Below the pieces are notes generated by a model. The model searched no databases, had not been told where the DNA came from, and saw nothing but the letters and a program-made list of their open reading frames with translations. Below, in pieces: positions 49,038 through 55,344 of a stretch of DNA of 64,000 nt. Both the position numbers and the translations under genes were made by a program. The stretch is from a virus: positions 1-64,000 of IMG/VR virus record IMGVR_UViG_3300009151_000057, one strand, 5' to 3'. Position 1 is the stretch's first letter. Every line of letters starts with the position of its first letter.

Positions 49038-49113
49038 CGCGGGGTCGTCAAGAGGTTAAGACACTAGTCTCATAAGCTAGTATGCGTGGGTTCGAATCCC
49101 ACCCCTGCAACCA
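49038..49113 (+). tRNA. tRNA-Met(CAU), initiator-like
   Basis: Acceptor CGCGGGG 49038-49044 pairs with CCCTGCA 49103-49109 except the first pair, a C1-A72 mismatch; discriminator A, then an encoded CCA. The anticodon loop CTCATAA (anticodon at 49071-49073) is the same as in E. coli tRNA-fMet. The acceptor resembles E. coli tRNA-fMet (CGCGGGG...CCCCGCA). The anticodon stem (CTAGT/GCTAG) lacks the three G-C pairs of initiators, and the D stem has T11-A24 (elongator type). It is a mixed molecule: initiator-like at the acceptor end, elongator-like elsewhere. An isoleucine CAU tRNA is a less likely alternative. Confidence 0.85.
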
Positions 49114-49130
49114 ATTTATTTAGCTAAATA

Positions 49131-49577
49131 ATGGGAAAAAGCTGGAGCGAGCCGCGCTGATCTAGTAGCCCGTTGGGGCAAACGAGGTATTTTTTTCCAA
49201 ACAAGTCGCGGGTAAACTTGTTAGCGAGGATAAGCTCTCGTACAATTTTCTCAGTAACCACAAACCCTCTGGTAGTAGGTTTTGCTGTAATTGGAATGTA
49301 GCAGCATAGAAATCCTGCTGAGAAAGCGACACATGCCTCCCTGCGTAGCGGGGTGCAGGGACTGGGAATACTCAGTCGAAGAGTTGTGTGACTAATCGGA
49401 GAGACGATTAATTGAGTTCCCCCAATTGGGGTGCGACACCTGCCAGTGGCTCCATGCCGCTGGATCTGGTCTACGTTTTGCGTGGGCTGGGTTAGTGGTG
49501 TGACGAATGGAGAGACATCTGTAAAGGCGACACCTGCCAGTCTGACAAAGTGGTGTGACACTGGGAGAGACTAGATT
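49131..49577 (+). ncRNA. Large structured noncoding RNA with three tandem modules
   Basis: No convincing gene lies here, and G+C is clearly higher than in the flanks. Helices seen include ACAAGT/ACTTGT (49201-49221), CAGCA/TGCTG (49302-49320), CCCTGC/GCAGGG (49339-49360) and CCAGTGGC/GCCGCTGG (49444-49464). Three modules follow one plan: GCGACAC-(A/C)-TGCC, a variable middle, then TGTGTGAC or GGTGTGAC whose GTGT pairs back with ACAC, then a short stem closed by a GAGAGA loop. The GAGAGA loops are at about 49399, 49510 and 49565; the GCGACAC boxes at about 49326, 49433 and 49528. Place (phage, next to a tRNA) recalls ornate RNAs such as GOLLD or ROOL, but I cannot assign it to either. Confidence 0.75.
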
Positions 49578-49596
49578 TACTTAAATAAACCAACAT

Positions 49597-49905
49597 ATGA
49601 AAAAAATCCTATTAGTCTTAGCATTATTTACGACAACAACCGTTGGCTTGGTTCTGTCTTCTACAGGTGCTAAAAAAATCAATACAGATAATATTAAAAT
49701 AGATTATAAATCTATTTATATGGAAGACCCAAATGATCCAAAATGCTTGGCTGCTATCTTGTCAGAAGCAAGGCGAGCAACCTCTTCAATCTTGCAAGAA
49801 GGGGATGCGCCAATTTATAAACACTGTCCCAAATGTGAGACAGGGGTGTTTCTTCCAGATAAAGATGATGTAAATCGTTGCACTTTCTGTGGAAGTCAAG
49901 AGTAA
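49597..49905 (+). CDS. Exported or membrane-anchored zinc-ribbon protein
   Basis: A 102-residue protein. MKKILLVLALFTTTTVGLVL is an N-terminal signal or anchor segment. The middle is helical (CLAAILSEARRATSSILQEG). The C-terminus is a zinc ribbon, HCPKCETGVFLPDKDDVN then RCTFCGSQE. The combination implies a zinc-ribbon domain outside the cytoplasmic membrane; its role is unknown. It lies between the structured RNA and tRNA-Tyr. Confidence 0.65.
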   Translation: MKKILLVLALFTTTTVGLVLSSTGAKKINTDNIKIDYKSIYMEDPNDPKCLAAILSEARRATSSILQEGDAPIYKHCPKCETGVFLPDKDDVNRCTFCGSQE

Positions 49906-49912
49906 TTTAAAT

Positions 49913-49995
49913 GGGAGAGTATACCGTTAAGGAGACGGTCCAGACTGTAAATTTGGCGTACTTGTGCTCGGTGGGATCGTTACCCACATCTCCCA
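49913..49995 (+). tRNA. tRNA-Tyr(GUA)
   Basis: Class II tRNA of 83 bases. GGGAGAG 49913-49919 pairs with ATCTCCC 49988-49994 (last pair G-A mismatched). Anticodon stem CCAGA/TTTGG encloses CTGTAAA, anticodon GTA. A long variable arm and discriminator A fit tyrosine. CCA is not encoded. The T-loop (ATCGTTA) differs from the usual TTCGANT. The 3' 25 bases are duplicated at 52196-52220. Confidence 0.8.
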
Positions 49996-49998
49996 CTT
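49974..49998 (+). repeat. 25-bp direct repeat, copy in tRNA-Tyr 3' end
   Basis: Identical to 52196-52220. It covers the T-loop, T-stem and 3' acceptor strand of tRNA-Tyr plus three bases beyond, a common shape for phage and island attachment sites. Confidence 0.9.
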
Positions 49999-50001
49999 GT
50001 T

Positions 50002-50799
50002 ATGATTATAAATATAGATCAGCTAGAAATACATGCTGCGCATATTTGTAATTTAAATTGTGAAAGCTGTTCTCATTTTTCAAATTCCAAACATAAAGGC
50101 TTTGTATCTATAGAAGATGCAGAATATTGGTTATCACAATGGTCAAAAAGAATAAATCCTAAAAAATTTAAAATTGTTGGAGGAGAACCAACATTAAATC
50201 CAAATTTAATAGATTTTTTACAAATTTGCAGGAAGTATTTTCCAAATTCATCTTTTGATTTATTAACTAATGGATTTTTCTTACATAATCATTTAGACTT
50301 ACCAAAAACTTTATTAGATTTAAATATAGATTTATATTTATCTATTCATGATGATTCAAACCAATATATTGAAAAATTAAAAAATATTGAAAATTTAATT
50401 TCTTGTTGGCGAAAAAAATATCCATTTAATTATTACACTTATAATAAAAGAGATTTAAATTCTTGGACGAGAAGGTATCATGGTTTTGGAGAAAACGTAA
50501 AACCATTTGATGATAAAAATCCAAAAAAAAGTTGGGAAATTTGTCCAGCTAAAAAATGTATGCAATTATTTGATAATAAATTATGGAAATGCTGTTTAAT
50601 AACTTATTTAAATTTACAAAAACAAAAATATCCAAATTTAAGTAGTGAATGGGATAAATATTTAAAATATAAACCGTTAGAAATTAATTGTTCTGAAGAA
50701 GAATTAATTGATTTCTCTTTAAGAAAAGAAGAAGATATTTGTGGCATGTGTCCATCAGAAAAAATATTCTTTAAAAAGAAGTCTCCTTTAACGAATTAA
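50002..50799 (+). CDS. Radical SAM protein with SPASM-like C-terminus
   Basis: A 265-residue protein. The cluster motif is C16xxxC20xxC23 in HICNLNCESCSHF, followed by KIVGGEPTLNPNLIDFL (GGEP, SAM binding) and LLTNGFFLHN. The C-terminal part has further Cys (ICPAKKCMQLF, LWKCC, CGMCPSEK) that could bind auxiliary Fe-S clusters as in SPASM/Twitch proteins, which modify peptides or sugars. The substrate is unknown; the DUF1501 protein encoded 31 bases downstream is a possible target or partner, since both lie between the tRNA-derived repeats. Confidence 0.85.
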   Translation: MIINIDQLEIHAAHICNLNCESCSHFSNSKHKGFVSIEDAEYWLSQWSKRINPKKFKIVGGEPTLNPNLIDFLQICRKYFPNSSFDLLTNGFFLHNHLDLPKTLLDLNIDLYLSIHDDSNQYIEKLKNIENLISCWRKKYPFNYYTYNKRDLNSWTRRYHGFGENVKPFDDKNPKKSWEICPAKKCMQLFDNKLWKCCLITYLNLQKQKYPNLSSEWDKYLKYKPLEINCSEEELIDFSLRKEEDICGMCPSEKIFFKKKSPLTN

Positions 50800-50830
50800 T
50801 TATTTTACTTAATTCTGTGTAAAATATTTT

Positions 50831-52195
50831 ATGAAAGACTGTGGAAATCATCCAAACTCCTTTTCAACAAAAAGAGAGTTTTTAACTAATTTTGGTTGGG
50901 GGCTTGGAGGATTATCTCTAGCTTCAATACTTGGAGTAAATCCAATAACGGCTGAAGCCGTTTCTCCATTGGTTGCGAAACCATCTCATTTTCCAGTTAA
51001 AGCAAAAGCAGTAATTCAATTGTTTGCTTCTGGCGCTCCATCTCATGTAGATACATTTGATTATAAACCAGAACTCCAAAAGAGAGATGGAATGAAAGAC
51101 AGCTATGGTAATTTATTAGCTTCTCCTTTTAACTTTCCACAGTTTGGAAAGTCTGGATTACATATTTCAGAAGTTTGGTCTAAACTTGGTCAACACGCTG
51201 ACAGCATGGCAATAATAAATTCCATGCAAACTGATATTCCAGATCATGGTATTGCTCAAAAAATGATGAATACTGGATCAACACAATTACCAAAACCTAG
51301 TCTTGGTAGTTGGTTAACATATGGTTTGGGAACAGCAAACCAAAACATGCCAGCATTTATTACATTAAATGGTTCTCCAGATTGGAGGCAATGTGCATTT
51401 TTACCAGGCATGTTTCAAGGATGCAACGTCCAGTATCGCACAGGTATGAAATCTGATGAGATTTTATCAAATCTTCGTAGCGAGTTTTCGACATTGGATA
51501 GACAAAGAAGGCAGCTTGAACTAGCCAAGTCAATGAATATTGAGCACATGTCTAGACTTCAAAAAGATTCTCAACTTGAAGCAAGAATAGAGGCATTTGA
51601 AACCGCATTTAAAATGCAAACGGAGGCATCCGACGCTTTTGATATTTCAAAAGAGCCACAAAATATTCGCGATCTATATGGAACAAATGAAGAAGCGAAT
51701 AAAATGATTGTTGCTCGCAGATTAGTTGAAAGAGGTGTTCGTTTTGTACAAGTTCATGTTGGTGGATATGATCATCATTCTGATATTAAAACTGCAATGA
51801 CAAATACTGCAATGCGATATGATCAAGCTTTTGCGGGACTTTTAACTGATTTAAAACAAAGAGGATTATTGGATTCTACTTTAGTAATTTGGGGAGGAGA
51901 ATTTGGTAGAACTGTTACTGCTGGAGGTGGCGCAGGAGCACCTGGCAGAGATCATAATGGAAAAGCATTTTCTGTATGGATGGCGGGCGGCAACGTCAAA
52001 GGAGGTCAACGCTATGGAGAAACTGATGAAACAGGTGGTAAATCAATTAAGGATATTGTTCATATACATGATCTTCACGCTACAATTCTTAACCTTATGG
52101 GCTTTGATCATACTAAGTTAACATATAACTACAATGGTCGCGAATTTAGATTGACAGATAATTTCGGCAATGTTATAAAAGAATTAGTTAGTTAA
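50831..52195 (+). CDS. DUF1501 protein (alkaline-phosphatase/sulfatase superfamily)
   Basis: A 454-residue protein. TKREFLTNFGWGLGGLSLAS is a Tat-like signal with KR in place of RR. The DUF1501 hallmarks are clear: LFASGAPSHVDTFDYKPELQ, VHVGGYDHHSDI, LVIWGGEFGRTV, GRDHNGKAFSVWMAGG and IHDLHATILNLMGFDHTKLT, ending NYNGREFRLTDNFGNVIKEL. The family is greatly expanded in Planctomycetota and Verrucomicrobiota and is unusual on a phage. The base composition is as AT-rich as the flanking genes, so any transfer is not very recent. A TAAAAT box at 50820-50825 lies 5 bases before the ATG. Likely exported; substrate unknown. Confidence 0.93.
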   Translation: MKDCGNHPNSFSTKREFLTNFGWGLGGLSLASILGVNPITAEAVSPLVAKPSHFPVKAKAVIQLFASGAPSHVDTFDYKPELQKRDGMKDSYGNLLASPFNFPQFGKSGLHISEVWSKLGQHADSMAIINSMQTDIPDHGIAQKMMNTGSTQLPKPSLGSWLTYGLGTANQNMPAFITLNGSPDWRQCAFLPGMFQGCNVQYRTGMKSDEILSNLRSEFSTLDRQRRQLELAKSMNIEHMSRLQKDSQLEARIEAFETAFKMQTEASDAFDISKEPQNIRDLYGTNEEANKMIVARRLVERGVRFVQVHVGGYDHHSDIKTAMTNTAMRYDQAFAGLLTDLKQRGLLDSTLVIWGGEFGRTVTAGGGAGAPGRDHNGKAFSVWMAGGNVKGGQRYGETDETGGKSIKDIVHIHDLHATILNLMGFDHTKLTYNYNGREFRLTDNFGNVIKELVS

Positions 52196-52220
52196 GGATC
52201 GTTACCCACATCTCCCACTT
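52196..52220 (+). repeat. 25-bp direct repeat, second copy of the tRNA-Tyr 3' end
   Basis: Same 25 bases as 49974-49998. The rest of the tRNA is absent. The HNH gene on the minus strand uses part of it for its last codons and stop. Confidence 0.9.
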
Positions 52221-52549
52221 TTTTTAATTAGTGCTAATTTTTCTTGTGCATCTTTCTCGACATTTGGATTGAAAGATTTCCAATCTCCCAAATGTCCAAT
52301 TTTTAAATGACATTGTTCAGATTTTTCTTCGCATAATGTAATTAAATTATTTTGATCTAATTCCAATTCTGGATGCAAATGAAATGGTTGTTTGTGATGA
52401 ACTTGTAAGTCTTGAACTTTTCCACAAGCAACACAAAAAGGTTGCAATTTAAGATGATTTTTCCTAGTAGTTTCCCAATGAGTGGATCTTAAAGATAAAG
52501 GTTTTCCATTTAATTTTTCTTTAATTGAATTTATTATTCTTGTAATCAT
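52202..52549 (-). CDS. HNH endonuclease
   Basis: A 115-residue protein. FCVACGKVQDLQVHHKQPFH carries the first Cys pair and the HH of the motif, NNLITLCEEKSEQCHLKIGH the Asn, second Cys pair and last His. It is a zinc-stabilised nicking or cutting nuclease like those in phage terminase modules and homing elements. Its C-terminal residues (KKSGRCG) and stop are encoded by the duplicated tRNA-Tyr sequence, tying it to the cassette boundary. On the minus strand GTG-TAATTA ends 7 bases before its ATG. Confidence 0.85.
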   Translation of the reverse strand: MITRIINSIKEKLNGKPLSLRSTHWETTRKNHLKLQPFCVACGKVQDLQVHHKQPFHLHPELELDQNNLITLCEEKSEQCHLKIGHLGDWKSFNPNVEKDAQEKLALIKKSGRCG

Positions 52550-52568
52550 TTTATTATAATTACACGCG

Positions 52569-52600
52569 ATGTCGCCTAGCGGTTATGGCGCTTGAATTGT
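52569..52600 (+). pseudogene. Possible tRNA remnant
   Basis: GATGTCGCCTAGCGGTTATG and the following GCGC look like a tRNA 5' end with a D-arm (GCC TAGCGGTTAT GGC), but no anticodon stem or 3' half follows. It sits just upstream of tRNA-Asn, so it may be a decayed tRNA gene. Confidence 0.4.
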
Positions 52601-52624
52601 TATTATTTTTAGTAGTAAAAAAAG

Positions 52625-52704
52625 TCTCTGGTGGGGGAACGGTAGACCCAGAAAGCTGTTAACTTTCCGCGAAAGCACTGTACGTTCGAATCGTACCCAG
52701 AGAG
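52625..52704 (+). tRNA. tRNA-Asn(GUU) with an extended variable arm
   Basis: Acceptor TCTCTGG/CCAGAGA perfectly paired; discriminator G as in Asn tRNAs. Anticodon stem GAAAG/CTTTC with loop CTGTTAA (anticodon GTT). T-arm GTACG-TTCGAAT-CGTAC is canonical. The variable region is 12 bases (52668-52679) with a small GC-GAAA-GC hairpin, instead of the 5 normal for Asn. CCA is not encoded. Confidence 0.8.
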
Positions 52705-52748
52705 TCAATTTTTTATCGTTGGCGCATAAAAAACAAGTTACCCTTCTT

Positions 52749-52769
52749 GCGAAAAAGGGATTTTTTCGC
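52749..52769 (+). terminator. Hairpin between tRNA-Asn and tRNA-Cys
   Basis: GCGAAAAA 52749-52756 pairs with TTTTTCGC 52762-52769, loop GGGAT. It overlaps the first two bases of tRNA-Cys, so it may be a processing or attenuation signal. Confidence 0.35.
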
Positions 52770-52842
52770 ACCGTGACTCAGATGGCTAGGGGACAGTCTG
52801 CAAAACTGTATTAAACTGGTTCGATTCCAGTACGGTGCTCCA
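52768..52842 (+). tRNA. tRNA-Cys(GCA)
   Basis: Acceptor GCACCGT/ACGGTGC, discriminator T as in Cys tRNAs, encoded CCA. Anticodon stem ACAGT/ACTGT with loop CTGCAAA (anticodon GCA). T-arm CTGG-TTCGATT-CCAG is regular. Confidence 0.95.
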
Positions 52843-52862
52843 TTTTAAAGTGTAAAAACGAT

Positions 52863-53054
52863 ATGTCTTTAGATAAGGCTATACAATATGGTAAAGAGTA
52901 TCGTAAAAAATATTTTGACAGCAGAAGTTTCGATCCGCATTGTCGCAACAATGAGCGCTGCTCTTATTGCAGGGACAATAGGCTATATTCTACAAACAAA
53001 AGAAAACGCAAAGCAAATTACGAAATAAAAGAATGGATAGAAAATCCAAATTAA
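52863..53054 (+). CDS. Small Cys-containing protein
   Basis: A 63-residue basic protein starting MSLDKAIQYGKEYRKKYFDS. A possible zinc knuckle, DPHCRNNERCSYCRDNR, lies in the middle. GTG-TAAAAA ends 4 bases before the ATG. It overlaps the dCMP deaminase gene by 22 bases. No family recognised with certainty. Confidence 0.65.
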   Translation: MSLDKAIQYGKEYRKKYFDSRSFDPHCRNNERCSYCRDNRLYSTNKRKRKANYEIKEWIENPN

Positions 53055-53446
53055 CATGGTGGTTAGACTTAGCAAAAGTCGGAGCTACTAGAAGTGAAGA
53101 TCCTTGGTATAAAGTTGGCGCAATTGGAATCAGAGAAGATGGATCTATTGCTGGAGTTTCTTATAATGGCGCACCACCAAAAATTGAAATAGATTGGTCA
53201 AATAGAGATGAGCGTAGAAAATACGTGGTTCATGCAGAGACTAATTTATTAAGATATATAAAACCAAATGAATGTCCAGTAGTTGCTGTTACATTAGCCC
53301 CATGTTTTGATTGTCTTAAAAATTTAGCAAGTTACGGAGTAAAGAAAATTTATTTTTCAGAATATTACGAGAAATGTAATGCAGATGAATTGCATAACAT
53401 GGCAGACTTATTTAAAATAGAATTATTTCATGTCTCTGACCATTAA
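53033..53446 (+). CDS. dCMP/cytidine-type deaminase
   Basis: A 137-residue zinc deaminase. H67-A-E69 in YVVHAETNLL and C91-F-D-C94 in APCFDCLKNLASYG form the active site; VKKIYFSEYYEK is the next strand. It probably deaminates dCMP to dUMP, feeding ThyX together with the dUTPase. The family's allosteric residues are not clear in this short version. It overlaps the upstream small gene by 22 bases. Confidence 0.88.
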   Translation: MDRKSKLTWWLDLAKVGATRSEDPWYKVGAIGIREDGSIAGVSYNGAPPKIEIDWSNRDERRKYVVHAETNLLRYIKPNECPVVAVTLAPCFDCLKNLASYGVKKIYFSEYYEKCNADELHNMADLFKIELFHVSDH

Positions 53447-53534
53447 GATTCAAATCGCTCAATTTATTGTCCAAATAATTGTTGGTGCTGGCATTTTGAT
53501 TCAAGGCTATATTTTACTTAAACGAGGCCGATAA
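53430..53534 (+). CDS. Tiny membrane protein
   Basis: A 34-residue open frame overlapping the deaminase end by 17 bases: MSLTIKIQIAQFIVQIIVGA, then GILIQGYILLKRGR. One hydrophobic span with a basic cytoplasmic-like end. It also overlaps the convergent gene at 53518 by 17 bases. Coding status rests on the membrane pattern only. Confidence 0.45.
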   Translation: MSLTIKIQIAQFIVQIIVGAGILIQGYILLKRGR

Positions 53535-53733
53535 CATCGCCTTTTCGTACATCATCCCAAGTAACAGGTTCAGACGCTTTTGCTTTTTGCTTTTTTCTAT
53601 TCTTGTATTGTGAGTAGCAAACTGCCACCCTTTGTTTTTGATCTTTATAATCATTTTTCATAATATCGTCACCCATGCAACGATTAATAAATTCACTTTC
53701 TTCTTCTTTTTTATGTGGGGTTGGTAGAGGCAT
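53518..53733 (-). CDS. Conserved short phage protein
   Basis: A 71-residue protein. SEFINRCMGDDIMKNDYKDQ then KQRVAVCYSQYK is a motif I recognise from many phage proteins ('efi.RCM.d..m...y.d.kQR.AvCysq'), often next to or fused with head proteins; its function is unknown. On the minus strand GTG-TATTAT ends 7 bases before its ATG, again the leaderless spacing. Confidence 0.7.
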   Translation of the reverse strand: MPLPTPHKKEEESEFINRCMGDDIMKNDYKDQKQRVAVCYSQYKNRKKQKAKASEPVTWDDVRKGDVIGLV

Positions 53734-53749
53734 ATAATCAATAATACAC

Positions 53750-53777
53750 TTGACTTTCTAAAAAATCTAAGCATAAT
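53750..53777 (+). promoter_or_regulatory. Promoter
   Basis: TTGACT at 53750-53755, 16-base spacer, CATAAT at 53772-53777, 12 bases to ATG 53790, giving a leader of about 5 bases. Confidence 0.6.
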
Positions 53778-53789
53778 CATTCCATACTC

Positions 53790-54716
53790 ATGAAAATTTT
53801 AATTATTGATTCCCATAAAGGTGGGCCTAAATTAACAAATAACTTGCATCTTCTAAATGCAAATTTAATTGCTAAAGAAATAAATGCCGATCTTATCTGG
53901 TCTTATAAGACTGTTAATGATGATATTAAGTCTGGGTATGATGTGATTATTTTTAATCATGCATCTCAATATTCTTTTGTAGATTATGCTTGGTTACAAG
54001 CAAGTCCAAATGCAAAACTATTTTATATCACAAATGAATATAATTTAGGCGAACCCCGCGCTCTTTGGATGGGAATTAAAGAAGGTAGGCGTTATGATGT
54101 AATCGCTAATCATTCAAACGAACCAAGTAAAGTTGTAAGAAAGTATGTTGATAATTGGCACATTACAAATTTAAATACTTTAGTATTTGATCCTCAAGAT
54201 ATTTCTGTAAAAGATAAGAAAGGATTAATTTATTACGGCTCTTTCCGAAAAGATCGCACAAAGTATTTTCAAAAATATTTACAAGGAGACATAACGGTAT
54301 CTACACATAAGAAGAACATTGAAAAATTTAATTCTGTATCAGTTAATGCTAATTTTATTGATAGAGTAAAATGGTGTAAAGAGGGTCTTGCTCAATATAC
54401 TACATCATTATATATTGAAGACGAAAAGACACACGAACATTATAATCATTTAGCTAATCGATTTTATGAAGCATTAAATTATAATGTATTACCTATCTTT
54501 TCAAAAGAGTGTTTAAATACAATAGTTAAATCTGGATATCCAATTCATCCTTCAACAATTTTTGATTCAGTTGAAGAAATGTATCAAATAAAAGATTACT
54601 TAGAAACCGCTGAACTATTTAAATATAGACTTCTTCTGGAATATAAAAAGAACGCAGCTATTGAAAAGAAAAAAACAATAGAAACAATTAAAAATATTAT
54701 TTATGGGAATGTTTGA
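53790..54716 (+). CDS. Glycosyltransferase-like protein (GT-B-like)
   Basis: A 308-residue protein. MKILIIDSHKGGPKLTNNLH is a Rossmann-like start, KKGLIYYGSFRKDRTKYFQK opens a second domain, and HYNHLANRFYEALNYNVLPI with FSKECLNTIVKSGYP is the place where GT-B enzymes bind their sugar nucleotide ('..R.yEal..g..Pi'). A T4 glucosyltransferase-like role on DNA or a glycan role is possible. It overlaps the next gene by 14 bases. Confidence 0.6.
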   Translation: MKILIIDSHKGGPKLTNNLHLLNANLIAKEINADLIWSYKTVNDDIKSGYDVIIFNHASQYSFVDYAWLQASPNAKLFYITNEYNLGEPRALWMGIKEGRRYDVIANHSNEPSKVVRKYVDNWHITNLNTLVFDPQDISVKDKKGLIYYGSFRKDRTKYFQKYLQGDITVSTHKKNIEKFNSVSVNANFIDRVKWCKEGLAQYTTSLYIEDEKTHEHYNHLANRFYEALNYNVLPIFSKECLNTIVKSGYPIHPSTIFDSVEEMYQIKDYLETAELFKYRLLLEYKKNAAIEKKKTIETIKNIIYGNV

Positions 54717-55344
54717 TGGAGTTTATGTAGCAAAATCTTTAATTGACGAAGTTCTTAAAGATACGGATATCAAGATGGAATCTTTTGAGGGTTATTACGA
54801 TTTTCAAACAAAAGACCTCGATAATGTAATGTGTTCTTTTTATATTGAAGCTGATGGAAGTTTTTGTTGGGAGAAATTAAACCAAGAGTATATACCCCCA
54901 ACGAAGGGGAAAGAAAAAAAAGGTAGATGGAATATTGGAGAAATGAGAGAAATTTCTCCCCCAGAAAAAATCGAAGATACTCGCACTGCTTATATAGAAT
55001 TTTACGATGGCTTCGCGTCGGAAATTGAACGAATTTTTATTACATTTAAAGCTCATGTTAAATGTGGAAAGTTACAAGAGCCGATTTCTATTTTAAGTAT
55101 TGAAAGATCAAATTTAGAACAAGAAGCCATTCAAACAAAACTTTTTGATGAAAAGTGGCAAAAGATCAAAAAAGATAAAAGATGGATTATCGGATCTGCG
55201 ATAAGAGAAATTAGATATAAAATTTCTAGATTTTTCTCTCCGATTAGTCGTAAAATTGATAAGTTACAAAGCAATCTTTTAGATTCAGCAAGAGAGAAGC
55301 AGTTTCCGAAAGAAAAAGAATATAGAGATTCGTATTATGAATAA
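54703..55344 (+). CDS. Conserved phage protein starting MGMFD
   Basis: A 213-residue protein. The MGMFDGVYV start is shared by a common family of phage and bacterial proteins of unknown function. The central part is beta-rich with Trp residues, and the C-terminal third is helical and basic (WIIGSAIREIRYKISRFFSP). It overlaps both neighbours (14 and 8 bases). Confidence 0.65.
   Translation: MGMFDGVYVAKSLIDEVLKDTDIKMESFEGYYDFQTKDLDNVMCSFYIEADGSFCWEKLNQEYIPPTKGKEKKGRWNIGEMREISPPEKIEDTRTAYIEFYDGFASEIERIFITFKAHVKCGKLQEPISILSIERSNLEQEAIQTKLFDEKWQKIKKDKRWIIGSAIREIRYKISRFFSPISRKIDKLQSNLLDSAREKQFPKEKEYRDSYYE

Larger units (their letters stand above)
49974..52220 (+). mobile_element. Candidate inserted cassette (radical SAM + DUF1501) bounded by tRNA-derived repeats
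   Basis: The two copies of the 25-bp tRNA-Tyr 3' end are 2,222 bases apart and enclose exactly two genes. The DUF1501 stop is immediately before the second repeat. An HNH endonuclease gene reads toward the repeat from the other side and ends inside it. No integrase is visible. Insertion by homing or by recombination at a tRNA would give this layout; a tandem duplication or rearrangement is the alternative. Confidence 0.45.

Noticed and set aside
49124-49561. 145-residue open frame on the minus strand over the structured RNA region
   Set aside because: It has no protein-like conservation I recognise, repeats the RNA modules in translation, and runs against the neighbouring transcription; the base-paired RNA explains the sequence better.
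52583-52771. 62-residue open frame on the minus strand across tRNA-Asn
   Set aside because: It lies over a well-formed tRNA and a hairpin and shows no protein features.
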